64,000 nt of DNA, taken from positions 8,942,405 to 9,006,404 of the forward strand of contig NC_051452.1 of assembly GCF_001649575.2 (NCBI RefSeq), written 5' to 3'. Positions 34,808 to 45,839 of the stretch are shown here, one piece after another (position 1 is the first letter of the stretch; the number at the start of each line of letters is the position of its first letter). The notes beneath the pieces were generated by a model, which was given only the letters and a program-made list of their open reading frames with translations, did not search any database and had not been told where the DNA came from. The DNA is from Kryptolebias marmoratus (Eukaryota > Chordata > Actinopteri > Cyprinodontiformes > Rivulidae). A program made the translations under genes and the position numbers.

Positions 34808-36082
34808 ATGGCCACCGCCGCTTCCAATCCTTATCTACCCAGCAATAGCATCCTCTCGTCCGGATCCATCGTGCACTCTGACTCCGGGGGTGGCGGCATG
34901 CAGCCGGGCAGCGCTGCGGTTACCTCCGGGTCTGGGGGGTACAGGGGAGACCCCTCGGTCAAGATGGTGCAGAGTGACTTTATGCAAGGCGCGATGGCAG
35001 CCAGCAACGGGGGGCACATGCTGAGCCATGCCCACCAGTGGGTCACGTCCCTCCCGCACGCCGCGGCCGCCGCAGCAGCAGCCGCGGTGGCCGCAGCGGA
35101 AGCCGGCTCGCCCTGGTCGTCCAGCCCGGTGGGGATGACGGGCAGCCCGCAGCAGCAGGACGTGAAAAGCTCCGCCAGAGACGATCTGCACACGGGCACC
35201 GCGCTGCACCACAGGCCCCCTCACTTAGCGCCGCACCACACGCACGCCGGGGCTTGGGGGAGCACCACCGCGGCTCACATCAACTCCATATCCGGGGGAC
35301 AGCAGCAGCAGCAGCAGTCGCTGATTTACTCCCAGCCGGGGGGGTTCACTGTGAACGGGATGCTGAGTCCCGGCAGCCAGAGCCTGGTGCACCCGGGGCT
35401 GGTGAGGGGAGACACCCCGGACCTGGAGCACGGCAGCCATCACCATCACCACCACCACCAGCACCCGCACCACCAGCACCACGGCGGCGTCAACAGCCAC
35501 GACCCGCACTCGGACGACGACACGCCGACGTCGGACGACCTGGAGCAGTTCGCCAAGCAGTTCAAGCAGCGGCGGATCAAGCTGGGCTTCACGCAGGCGG
35601 ACGTGGGCCTGGCTCTGGGCACGCTGTACGGGAACGTGTTCTCCCAGACCACCATCTGCAGGTTCGAGGCGCTGCAGCTCAGCTTCAAGAACATGTGCAA
35701 GCTCAAGCCTCTGCTGAACAAGTGGCTCGAGGAGGCCGACTCGTCCACGGGGAGCCCCACGAGCATCGACAAGATCGCGGCGCAGGGGAGGAAGCGCAAG
35801 AAGCGCACGTCCATCGAGGTGAGCGTCAAGGGCGCGCTGGAGAGCCACTTCCTGAAGTGCCCCAAACCGTCGGCGCAGGAGATCAGCAGCCTGGCGGACA
35901 ACCTGCAGTTGGAGAAAGAGGTGGTCAGAGTGTGGTTTTGCAATAGGAGGCAGAAGGAAAAGCGGATGACGCCCCCAGGAGTGGCGCAGACGCCGGAGGA
36001 TGTGTACTCTCAGGTCGGCAATGTGAGTGCAGAAACACCGCCCCCCTCCATGGACTGCAAAAGAATGTTCAGTGAGACATAG
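34808..36082 (+). CDS. pou3f3: POU domain class 3 transcription factor 3 (Brn-1), single exon
   Basis: This 424-residue protein is a nuclear transcription factor that binds octamer-type DNA and acts in neural and kidney development in vertebrates. The start [16 protein letters not shown] is the POU3F3-type N-terminus, which sets the start codon. The N-terminal half is low-complexity: alanine tract (85-93, continuing to 97), six glutamines (165-170), histidine-rich stretch (211-225). The POU-specific domain spans about 240-312 ([20 protein letters not shown] to NKWLEEAD). The POU homeodomain is 329-388, with the invariant recognition helix VWFCNRRQ: Trp376, Phe377, the POU-class Cys378 (position 50) and Asn379 (position 51). 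The gene is intronless, as in other vertebrate class III POU genes. The tail after [10 protein letters not shown] ends [10 protein letters not shown], unlike the mammalian tail as I remember it. Teleosts have pou3f3a and pou3f3b; I cannot say which this is. mrps9 lies 20 kb downstream on the same strand. Confidence 0.97.
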   Translation: MATAASNPYLPSNSILSSGSIVHSDSGGGGMQPGSAAVTSGSGGYRGDPSVKMVQSDFMQGAMAASNGGHMLSHAHQWVTSLPHAAAAAAAAAVAAAEAGSPWSSSPVGMTGSPQQQDVKSSARDDLHTGTALHHRPPHLAPHHTHAGAWGSTTAAHINSISGGQQQQQQSLIYSQPGGFTVNGMLSPGSQSLVHPGLVRGDTPDLEHGSHHHHHHHQHPHHQHHGGVNSHDPHSDDDTPTSDDLEQFAKQFKQRRIKLGFTQADVGLALGTLYGNVFSQTTICRFEALQLSFKNMCKLKPLLNKWLEEADSSTGSPTSIDKIAAQGRKRKKRTSIEVSVKGALESHFLKCPKPSAQEISSLADNLQLEKEVVRVWFCNRRQKEKRMTPPGVAQTPEDVYSQVGNVSAETPPPSMDCKRMFSET

Positions 36083-37085
36083 AGTATTTTATATGAAATT
36101 AAACTGATTTTAAAAACAGACTATCGCCAAGATAGCACTTCCCCCTACACCCCCTCCAAAAAAAAAAACATTTTTTTTGATACTGTGATTGTGAGAATGA
36201 GACTGCAAAATGTGTTATCTATTTTTCACCAGAAAAAAAAATAAGAAAAGTACAAAAAAAAAAAAAACCCAACAAAAACAAACCCACAACCTTTTACCCA
36301 TTTTTCTTCCCAACCTTTACTTCCCCCCTCCCTCCCAAAAAACAAAAAAACGCACCTTCTTCCAGGCCCTAAATGTCTTAACCTAAAAGGTTCCTTCTGC
36401 TTTTTTCTTTCAGGGGCATTTTTTAGTAGATTACTTAAAAGATGAAGCGAGCGACCAGAGGGTGACAACCACAAGTTCATTCCACCAGGTAATTTTGGCT
36501 CATTGAGACACGAGGAAGTTTGCTTTTATTTTGATTTTCTGACCCTTTATAACTGAAGAAACAAAGTCCGTTTTTTGTTATTGTTGTATATTTAGGACTG
36601 AGCCCCTATTTTTTTCTTCTTCTTCTTCTTCTTCTTTTCCAACAATAAACAAGAAGAAATCCACGAAGCTTCCATCAATAATTCTTCTTTTAATTGGAAA
36701 TGGACTGTTTCTCTTTTTTCAAACACGTGGAGGATATTTTGTTTTTATTATTGAGAAACAAAAGACAAAGCAGGACTGATCTCAAAGATCACAAGCCTTT
36801 TTTTTCCATCAACATCATCATTATTATTATTATTATTATTATTATTAATATTATTCTGATCATTATTTAATGGACACCATGAGTGGATTTTCCTTTTTTA
36901 TTATTATTATTATTTTTTCTTCTATAATTTTTGGGAGCAAAAGGACATTTGCAAAGACTTCAGCTGCACTTATTTGAGGAAAAAGAAAATCTGAAAATCT
37001 GTTGCCAAGTGGGTGCTGTGGATTAATGCTGCCCTTTGTAAGCAGTGTTCTTTGGTAGGTTTTAATAAACAAAAAAAGGACAAAA
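36083..37085 (+). other. pou3f3: pou3f3 3' UTR (extent inferred)
   Basis: A/T-rich sequence follows the stop codon, with AATAAA hexamers at 36644-36649 and 37064-37069 and a later one at 37461. The second is followed by an A-rich run. Any could end the transcript. Simple tracts occur at 36613-36635 (TTC)n and 36819-36847 (TTA)n. Confidence 0.45.
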
Positions 37086-37099
37086 AAAACTCTGTAAAG

Positions 37100-37510
37100 C
37101 CGGCAATATAGATCACTAGATCAGATTCTGATCTGAGTTATTTACTTTATATTTTCCATCCAAATGTTTGAATATTTTATTCGGATGAATTATTCCAAAC
37201 GGTAATTTATTTCCCCCCTCCTCCTCCTTTCTTTGTGTGTAAGAAGCTTAATTCTCCTCCTTTTGTTTTTGCTTCAGTTTGTTCCGTTTTATTTTATTTT
37301 ATTTTATTTTTCCTCTTTTTTTCTCTCTCTCTTCTCCAAGGAGCACAAATCACCACAGAGCTGACCGTTGTTCTTATAGGTAATAAGGGTATATTTTGAT
37401 GTGATCATTTCTGATTGTAATTTAATTTCCAGTAGTGGTTCCGTACGAGCTGATTGAGACAATAAATTTGTTAGAATGAAATTGCAGTCCTCCTGTGTTC
37501 TGGAGTTTCT
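37100..37510. promoter_or_regulatory. candidate conserved block downstream of pou3f3
   Basis: After an (ATTTT)n tract (37284-37311), 37370-37500 is complex and contains GATTGTAATTTAATTTCC and GAGACAATAAATTTG. It could be distal 3' UTR (AATAAA at 37461) or a regulatory block. Confidence 0.33.
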
Positions 37511-37884
37511 TATTTTCATCATTATTTGTGGTGCTGTTCGGTGGAGAAAACGGTGTCCGCTCGAGCTCCGCGCAGAACATTTCGAGCTCGTTTAGCTGCT
37601 AAATACTGAAAAACAAATGATCCTTCGAGCCATTCCGAGGCGAAATAAAGGAGGCCTCGTCTGTTTGTTTCCATCTGTAGGTGTTTGAGATGAAAACGAT
37701 CAGTTCGGAGCGCGTAAAAGCGCGGAACGGTCCGAGAAGCGCTCGTGCGCGGCGGTGCAGGTGTGCGCGAGCAGCTCTGTGGGCTGACATGTTGTTTTTA
37801 GGATCCGGGGCACTGGGTCAGAGCGCTTATTGATTCTGTCTGAGCCGCGCTTCGCCCCTTACAGCTTCTTCTTTTTATTGTGTG
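37511..37884. other. non-coding, CpG-containing
   Basis: Moderately GC-rich sequence with several GCGC-type words (37700-37760). No feature is recognised. Confidence 0.4.
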
Positions 37885-39065
37885 GGGGGCTTCTCACCAC
37901 ACAGCCTCGCTCCGATGATATCCCACAGCGGCTCTGGCTGAAAACGCGAGAAAATTCAAACCCAAGACCTGACCTGTGGGGGTGTTCCAGGTGCGCACTG
38001 GGGTCGGGGCTTCTCGCCCCAAATCTGTCTGCGAGGAGCTCCAGCACACTCCGTTTGGTTAGAATCTGTTTCTTTGCGCCACAGTTTGGGGCTTCTCACC
38101 AAACCTGTGTCAGGAGCTCAAATTGTCTGCAATCAGAACATTTAAATCTTTATTTCTATTCACATGTCCACAGTTCAGGACTTCTCACCCCATCTGTGGG
38201 ATGAGAAGCTCCAAATGTGTGTGCAGTCAGAATATTCTAGTTGCTACATTTCTGTTTCTCTTTGCTTAATGCTTGGGGCTTCTCACCAGATCTGTGGGGA
38301 ACATTTGACACGATTTCTTTCATTTGGGCACATTTCAGGGCTTCTCACCAAAACTGTGGGATGAAAAACACCAATTTCATGCGCAAATATCAAAACATTC
38401 TAAATTTCCTATTTACTTGCTCAAAGTTTGGGCTTTCTCACCCAATTTGTGGGGTGAGGACCCCAACATTTATGTGCACTCAGAACATTTTGTGCATTTA
38501 TATTTATGTATGCACAGTATGGGGCTTCTCACCCAATTAGTGGGGTGCAAACTCCAAATTTGTATGCACTCTGAATATTCTATATATTTCTATTTGTGCA
38601 CAGTTTAGTTTAGGGCTTCTCACCCAAACTTTGGGTTAAGTAGCCTAGATTTTTATGAACTCTGAACATTCAGTTTGGGGCTTCTCTCCTAATTGGTGGG
38701 GTGAAAAGTCAAAATTCATGTGCCCCCAGAACCTTCTATGTGTTATTTATCTACCCACTTACTGTTTAGGGCTTCTCACCCTATATGTGGGGTGAAAAGC
38801 CCCAGAATTAACATCCTAGTTGCTGTATTTCTATTTATTTGCGCGCAGTTTGTGGCTTTTCGCCATTTTCTGTGGGTGAGAAGCCCCATATTTATGTGCC
38901 CTCAGAACACCCTATAGTTAGGCTACTATATTTATATTTATTTACACACAGTTTGAGGCTTCTGATCAAATCTGTGGGTGAGAAGCCCCAGTTTTGTGCC
39001 CTTTAGGAACATCCTATTTCAGTATTTTTTTTTGGCGCACAGTTTGGGTGAGAAGCCCCAATCCT
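37885..39065 (+). repeat. hairpin-forming minisatellite, ~92-bp units
   Basis: The motif GGGGCTTCTCACC(C) recurs about 13 times, for example near 38008, 38089, 38177, 38275, 38338, 38430, 38521, 38613, 38677, 38769, 38852 and 38954. Typical spacing is 91-93 bp, with shorter and longer exceptions. In most units it is followed after about 6-10 bases (often CTGTGG) by GGGTGAGAAGCCCC, the reverse complement, so each unit can form a stem-loop of about 12-14 bp. The rest of the unit is AT-rich (CAGAACATTCTA, TTTCTATTTATTTGC, CACAGTTT). Confidence 0.9.
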
Positions 39066-39292
39066 GTGCGCAAAGGGAACATCCTTCAGTCCTTCAGTTA
39101 CTATATTTCAGTTTCTTTCGGGCTATTTCCAGTCAGAAGAAAATATTCTCCAACTTGTCCTTTTTTTATATTTTTACGCCTCTCTTTCTTCTTTTTTTTT
39201 TTCTTGAGCTGTCCTGCTCGCCTATTCAGCGAAACCCACCGAACGTGTCCTCTCGCTGCAGGATTTGAATTTCGCGGATGATTTCCCGCACT

Positions 39293-39307
39293 AGTTGCTT
39301 AGCAACT
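39293..39307. promoter_or_regulatory. RFX X-box-like palindrome
   Basis: AGTTGCTTAGCAACT is a perfect palindrome around one central base and matches the GTTGC-N-GCAAC pattern bound by RFX factors. It lies about 3.2 kb downstream of the pou3f3 stop codon in complex sequence. Confidence 0.4.
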
Positions 39308-39745
39308 GAATTCAATGATATAGAGAAAGTGGGCATCATTTTTCTTTGTCTCCATTAAGAGGAAAGTGGCAGCAGAGACGCAGCGAGGGCGCAGGCCAAA
39401 AACTTTCTCGTTTTTATTTTTGAGGGGGGGCCTTCTTTTAGGTTTTTAATTTAAATATAAGGCCTTTAGAAATGTTTGAGCTTCTTGGAAAACGCGAGGC
39501 ATTTGTGTAAACTGGACTTAAATGGGGAGGAGTGTTAAAATCTAAATAATAAAGTAAATCAAGTTGTTTTTCATGTGTTGCATTAAACCCGTTCAGCCTG
39601 AAGTGACGCGATGCGCTGAAATCCGCCCTCCTGTGACTCCCTGCGCGGTATTTACATCCTGCACACCTAATATCTAAATATACGTTTATGGATCTGCGTC
39701 TGCGCAGAACATCTGTGGAGAGTTCTTCACTAAAGGCGACACACA

Positions 39746-39779
<34 letters not shown>

Positions 39780-41080
39780 AAAAAAGAAGAGTTTCAAATC
39801 TCATAATGAGTTTTGATCCGCCTATTCTCCGACAGATTTGGACTTTTTTTCATGGGGATGGGGGAGTGGGGGGTTGTCTCCTTGTTGGCAGCAGTAGCAG
39901 CAGGTTCACGCGCACACGTGCACGTTGGGACCCCTTTTTCTCCCCCCCTCCACTCCCCCCACCCCGTTTCTTTTTGGCTCTCAGCTCCAGCGGCCCGGCG
40001 GGGCTTAGAGTTTTGTCACGGCGCTCTGCTCCTTTTAAAAGTCCAAACTTTTCCACCTCTTTTGTTGTTTTTAATTTCTTCACGGTTAAATGTGAGCAAT
40101 TTTTATTTTATTTTTTTATTATTTCTTTTTTTAAATGCACAAATTTATACTTGTTTTTACAGTTAAAACCGCTGAAACGGGCCGCGTGTTTAATTTTCGC
40201 AACTTTACGCACCCCTTTTATGACCCCTTTTTTTGTAGATGTGGTTTTATAAGCTGCTATAAAAATATTATACGACCCCCTTTACACACACACACACACA
40301 CACACCACTACCTATTATCAAAGCTCTACTTTAAACACACTTTAACACGCAGTTATAAAAAATAAAACTGGTATTTAGAGGCTGAAGCCAACTTTAAAGC
40401 GGGCTTCTGTTCCTTCACGCGCACAGGTCCCTCCTGTAGATGTGACCATAATCTATATTTGCCACGGTGGTTCCTCCCGCCATGTTTACTCCACGTGTCG
40501 AGCCCGTGAATATGAATTATTCCGAGCTGATCTCCGCGGGGAGCTTTCCTCCTCCTGCGCGTCCTGAAGGATTTCAGAGCTGCAGAGGAATAAAGATCCG
40601 CTCCTGTCTGCCGCTTTGGGTGTTATTTTACAGTAAGTGCGCGCTTTGGTTTGACTCGTTCATAATAATAATAATAATAAAGATAATTATGCTTCAGTTC
40701 ATGTGACTAAATAATTAGAACTGAAGGCTGAATTGAGCAGAAATTAACCAAAATAAATGTTTGGTCGATTTAAATGTTACCTGAATTTAAAGCACTTTTA
40801 TTGACATTTTTAATTACTGTTATTATCATAAATATTATATATAACTTATTTGTTTTTGAGCATAAAATCCTTACAGGCCTTCAAGTAAAATAGAGCCTAT
40901 TTTTCTTCTTTGCAGCAGCAGAATGAGGAGGAAGAGGAGGCTTTAAAAATAAATATATATGTATTTCTATGTGACGTGACTCTCGGGGGTTTCCTCTATA
41001 AATTGTGAAGGTCATGGTTTTGTGCAGGCGGATAGGTAGAGGAGGAGGAGGAGGAGGGTGGGAGCGATGAAGAGGAGGGG
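39308..41080. other. non-coding intergenic sequence
   Basis: It contains simple tracts (CT/CA at 39747-39778, CA at 40285-40306, ATA at 40663-40680) and a more complex CpG-containing stretch at 40380-40650. No credible gene is seen; the 79-codon frame at 40467 has no family similarity. Confidence 0.4.
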
Positions 41081-41081
41081 G

Positions 41082-41191
41082 TATAAATGAAGTCTGAAGG
41101 CAGTGAGGTAATGTGCTTCAGCTTCTCATCTGCGTGTCTGCACCTCAGGAGCGCAGAAAACCTCCCTTTTTTTAGGTTTAATTCAGCACCG
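41082..41191 (+). promoter_or_regulatory. possible TATA-driven first exon of an unknown transcript
   Basis: TATAAAT at 41082-41088 follows a GGA-rich tract. About 100 bases on, CAGCACC is followed by GTGAGT (from 41191), a good splice donor. A TATA box plus donor at this distance would suit the first exon of a non-coding RNA. There is no protein evidence and the call is speculative. Confidence 0.22.
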
Positions 41192-41199
41192 TGAGTGAT

Positions 41200-43500
41200 T
41201 CTGTTATAAATAGTCCCGTTTCAAATAATCAGTCAATTGTTGCGGAATTTTCTAAATTAAATTATTTTTAAAAATGCATCTGGGGTGCCTCTAAAAAGGC
41301 AGTATTTTCTACTTCTAATGATGCATTGATCCTAAATTAACATTCATCCAAAAAAATCAATACAAATTAAACACTCAGAAATATTTTTCTTATTCGATTT
41401 ATAAATAATCACAATAAATATCAGTAAGCTTTTTATATTTAAAAGTAAAGCTTTCTAAATGAAGCTTAGAAAATTGTTTCCCACGAAATTATTTTATTTT
41501 ATTTTAATTCCAGGAGAAATGTGCGCTCTTGGTCCTCCCATCATGTAGACCTTACACTTATTTACAAAAAAACCAAACTAAAATTAAATCCTGTTTGTTT
41601 ATGAGCTGAACTGAAATCAGCAGCTTGTGGGGTTGAGTTCGGTCACTAATTCAGCTCCAAAATAAATGTCTCAAACGAGAGGAAAAAGTTGCACAAAAGT
41701 CTCTAAATTCAACTGTTCGCTCATGTTTTTGTTGCATATTTATTTCAACAAATAAATTAAAAAAAAAAAAATACCCAAAGCTGCTCCGGTTTCTTTTTTA
41801 CATGAAACACAAATTAAAGTATTTTTTTTAATGAATTAAAGGGGAAAATAATGTTTACAAAGACACGTTTCTAACAAAATAAAAAAATTTAAAAACCCAT
41901 CTGTGTTTTTTTTAAAGCAGCTTGTTTCCTGCAGCTTCCCTGACCTTACAGCGCCACCCAGTGGCTGATGGAGCTGCAGCTAAAACCCCCTCCAGGTCAG
42001 ATTTCAGATTTCTTCTCAAAGATGGAACCCCTCAGATAAGCTGTAGAATTAAAACTACATTTTAAAATACATAAGTTTTCCTATAATTATCACCAAAGTT
42101 AAAAACAGCAGCGATAAACTGATCAGAGCAGTTTGTGTTGTCGTTATGCTTTTTGTTTTTTAGACTTATTAGTATTTTTTTACACAAACCAGCAGCTATA
42201 TGTTGCATTTTTCTCTGTTCAGAAAAGAAAAAAGTTCAGAAACTGCTGCTTAACGTGATGAATAGTTTGGTTTTGTGCGACTTTTTAGAGATCTTTGGGT
42301 CGTTTTAAAGTCTTCAAATGAAAATACAAGCTAAAACTAGCTCTACACGAGTGTTAAAAAATAGTTTTCTTTGCATTATTTGTGTCAAATTAAATTTATA
42401 GTTATAATAATATTAGTTACAGCTGCTGCAGGTTTTCTTTCTCCTTATAAAACAGTGATTATTGTGGGAAATATGTTATGTAATTTCACAAAACGTATAA
42501 AAACACAACATAAAACATAATGACATCATGTTTTGATGAGACAGTTAACTAGTTAAAGCTCTTGGGTTTTAGGTTGACCAGATATTGGGTCAAATATTTT
42601 TATTTTCATTTTCACAGCCCGTCGTTTTATCGGACCTGACTGAAGCTGAAGCTGAGCTTCAGGATGGAATAAGTGAAGTTAAAACAGTAAAAACAACTCG
42701 TAAGAAGAAGCTTAACCTCCTTTAATACTTTTCAGTTTGCATTAATTGACTTTTTGTTCCTAAAATAACATCAGCTGATGCTAACAGCGGTTAGCATCAG
42801 CCTAAGTTGTAGCTACTTAACGACCCATATTTTGGATTGTTCTTTGTTATTCAACATTAGTAGCTCTAACCCAATAAATTAACCATTTTAATACGATTTT
42901 TTGTTTTTAGGGAGTAGAAAATACAACTCAGTATACCTGCTGGGTTTCTTTTCACCCAGCAGTTTTTAGTGTGTACAAAAATTATATAATATACAAATAA
43001 AATATACATTTTCAGTCCTTTTTATAATGTGACATAATTTGAAATTAGCTTTTTTTAAAAGAATAGTTCATTTTTAACACCCCATAAGAGGAGTTATATT
43101 GTCATTTATTTCTTGTTTTATTTTCCTCTAAATAAAGCTTTAAAAATAGACCTCATTTCTTTTTTTTTAAGTTCTTGGTTCAACAGAACCAGAAAGTATT
43201 GAAGGTCCTCGCTGCACACTGTGAAATGAAACTTTAAGAAAGTTATCTTTAACTTAACCAAATGATCTTTAATTTTAATGGAATTTGGAAATAAAAAATC
43301 TGTTTTGATGACTTTGCTTTGATTATCTTCTAATATTTGAATTTTATTCCTGTTCTGAATTAATAAAAAGAAAAGGCTCATTTGTTTTTCTGGAGGTAAA
43401 ATTTCCACCTTGTTTGCTTTCCTGCAGGAATCCGCCGTGCAGTTTTGTTTTGTTTTTTGTTGTTTTTTTTTTTTTGGCGCATAAATCAGTGAGCCCCATC
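41200..43500. other. AT-rich non-coding stretch
   Basis: No gene is seen. One perfect short hairpin lies at 42774-42801. A run of 12 A lies near 41759. Confidence 0.5.
42774..42801. repeat. perfect 12-bp stem with 4-base loop
   Basis: GCTGATGCTAAC (42774-42785) and GTTAGCATCAGC (42790-42801) are exact reverse complements around AGCG. No T-run follows and it is isolated in AT-rich DNA. Confidence 0.8.
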
Positions 43501-43515
43501 AGGACCTGCTTCACT

Positions 43516-43531
43516 GGTTGCCATGGGAACC
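43516..43531. promoter_or_regulatory. RFX X-box-like site
   Basis: GGTTGCCATGGGAACC differs at one inner position from the symmetric RFX consensus GTTGCCATGGCAAC. A (TCC)n tract follows directly. Confidence 0.4.
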
Positions 43532-43557
43532 AGGAAGCCTTGACAGAGATCCCCCTG

Positions 43558-43593
43558 GCATCCTCCTCCTCCTCCTCCTCCTCTTCCTCCTCC
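43558..43593. repeat. (TCC)n microsatellite
   Basis: About eleven TCC-type triplets with one interruption. Glutamate and glycine runs in minus-strand frames come from this tract. Confidence 0.92.
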
Positions 43594-43917
43594 TGGTAGA
43601 GGTGGCTTTTCAGTCCCGTGTTCGTTTTTTTTTTTTTNGGGGTCGTTGAGGGCTGCAGCACCTGAACGATCAGAACCTGTGAAGCTGCGTTCGAGACCCC
43701 CGAAGACCCCCAACGTGCCGTTTGTTCTCCAAGGTAAACAGATCAGGTGCGTTACCCGTGATCCCTTTCAACAGAGAGCTCAAACCCACCTCCACCTGGC
43801 ATCCGGTTGGACCCAGGTCTCGGGTTGATCCAAGAAAAATCCCAGTTAACGGAAAGACGTTCTCCAAAAGGAGGTGAGGAAAACTCTCCGCTCTGTGAGC
43901 AGGATTGTGTTTTTGTT

Positions 43918-44660
43918 CTGTTAGCAAAATATCGCATGAACCACTGGCCGGATTTAAATGAAACTTTCATGGAAAAATCATTAGGTGCGCGTCTACAACT
44001 GATTGACCTTTTGGAGCCAACCCCATTCAAGATGGCCGCCCCAGCCAGCTGACCTTAAATAACACAAAAACGGTTGTAACGCCGCTACTTTTAGAGACAC
44101 TGAGCTAAAATCTGGCGTGGTGGTCGCTGAGACTGATCCCCAACACGAGCTCCGAGCACTAACAGATTGCGCAGGAGCTTTGTTTAAAATTCTGACTTTA
44201 ACGTTGTCTTGTCTGTTAGCAAAATATCTCATGAACCGCTGGGCAGATTTTAATGAAACCTTCACGGAATAATCATCGGATGTCGCTCTACAACTGATTA
44301 ACCTTTGGAGGAAAGTCGAATCAAGATGGCCGCCACAGACAACTAATCTTAGAAAACACAGAAATGGCTCTGATTTGGCCAGTTTTAGAGATATTGAGCT
44401 AAAAATTGGCCAAGTTGTACCTGAGAGCAAAACATATACAACATAGTTGTTTAGTTACATCTTTGCTTAAAATTTTAGCTTGAACTGTTGGAGTCGACCT
44501 GGTTTGTCTGTTAGCAAAATATCTCCTGAGAGGTTGGACTGATTTTAATGAAACTTTCAGGAAGTAATCAATGGATGAACATCTGAAACCGATTAATGCT
44601 TGGAGCCAACCGGATTCAAGAGATGGGTAGAACTGGTAGTAGCTGAGAGTCGTTCTCTGA
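43918..44660 (+). repeat. R300 repeat, three tandem units
   Basis: Unit starts at 43918, 44213 and 44508 are exactly 295 bp apart each. Central blocks TTCAAGATGGCCGCCCCAGC and ATCAAGATGGCCGCCACAG are present in the first two. The third is cut after about 150 bp, where GATTCAAGAGATGGGT fuses to the third block. Confidence 0.9.
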
Positions 44661-44689
44661 GCGCGCCTTTGTTTGGTTTTACTTCAGGG

Positions 44690-45365
44690 AAAGTTCGAAC
44701 GTTAAAGTCGTTTTTTTTTTTTTTCTTTTTTTTCTGCTCCGTGTGTCCAAGGAGGAGACGGATCGATGGACAGAGACAGGGGTCAGCCGGTCCTCGGGGG
44801 TCCGCCCGTGATGCCGAGGAGCCGCTCGCTCGGGCAGCGGTTGCCAAGGTGACAGCATGTCAGTTCGGCCCCGCGGCGCCGCTGAGGGTGGGATGGGGGG
44901 GAGAGCAGGGGGCCCGATGCATCACCAGCTCTGATGGGTTTGTCAATACTGCTTAGATCCGAGGGGACACACACACACACACACTTTGTGCGTTTTTACA
45001 CACTGTGTTGAGCTGAATTCATTTCCAGGCAACAACACGACTCACCCCCCCCAACCCTGAACAACAAAAACTCAGATAAGTTGTTGTTTTTTTTTTCCTC
45101 TGATCTCCTTTAGTAAAACCTCCTCGGACTGCTCCGAATAAATCTACCAGGATTAGCGCAACATGAGGAGCAAATAGAAAACAATAAATTAGCCCCTTTT
45201 TTTGAAATTATTATTATGATTTCAGACCGGTCTGATGTTGCAGGGAGGACCTCTGCACCACCTGAGCTGCGAGAGTTGCAGAAAACACGAACAGAATCCG
45301 ACTCCCCCTCGAATCTGAGAACCTCGGCTCAAACGTTTTGTTTGTCTTTAAGCTTTAAGCTCATC
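44690..45365. other. non-coding with a GC-rich patch
   Basis: After a T-rich run (44711-44733), 44740-44940 is GC-rich and complex and includes GCGGTTGCCAAGGTGAC, an RFX half-site-like word. A CA tract lies at 44968-44984. No gene is seen. Confidence 0.35.
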
Positions 45366-45369
45366 TCGT

Positions 45370-45500
45370 GTGGGTATTCATAAAATACGCCATGAACCAC
45401 AGGATAGACTTTAATGAAACTTTCAGGAAATAATCACTGCAACCCAAATCAAGATGGCCGCCACAGCTAGGAGAAATTAGCAAACACGAATGTCTGCAGA
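45370..45500 (+). repeat. R300 repeat, single truncated unit
   Basis: It contains AAAATACGCCATGAACCAC, TTAATGAAACTTTCAGGAAA and ATCAAGATGGCCGCCACAGC; the spacer between blocks is shortened and the third block is missing. Confidence 0.8.
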
Positions 45501-45839
45501 TTTATCATTTGATGTGATTAAAGATGATCTCACAGCTCTAATCGCTGTTTATATTTTAATACAACTGATAAAACTGATGTTTAAACCTAAAAACTGAGTG
45601 ATTTAGAGTCAAATCAGTTTATAGATAATGGATGAATTGTTTTTTTTTTTTCTGCAGGTAAAGATGTCAAACACAGAAATAAACTTTGGCTAATTGAAGC
45701 TGCTAAAAGTTTGTTTCTTCAGCTGCTTCTTGTTTGCTGAAAGTATCGACACGTTTCAAACCAACTGTAGAGATTCTGTTTCCTGCGGACAGAGCGAATA
45801 TAACGTGCTCAAGAAGCTGAAACTGAGCTGTTCAAGCTA

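Noticed and set aside
35038..35946. Long + strand frame of 302 codons overlapping pou3f3, and minus-strand frames of up to 207 codons
   Set aside because: These are GC-rich shadows of the pou3f3 coding frame and have no family resemblance.
36010..36030. Possible splice donor AAT/GTGAGT near the end of pou3f3
   Set aside because: The frame continues directly into the family motif VSAETPPP and a stop codon, and class III POU genes are intronless, so it is not used as a splice site here.
37885..39065. CRISPR-like array of short repeats
   Set aside because: The sequence is vertebrate nuclear DNA and the spacers are themselves related AT-rich copies, so this is a minisatellite.
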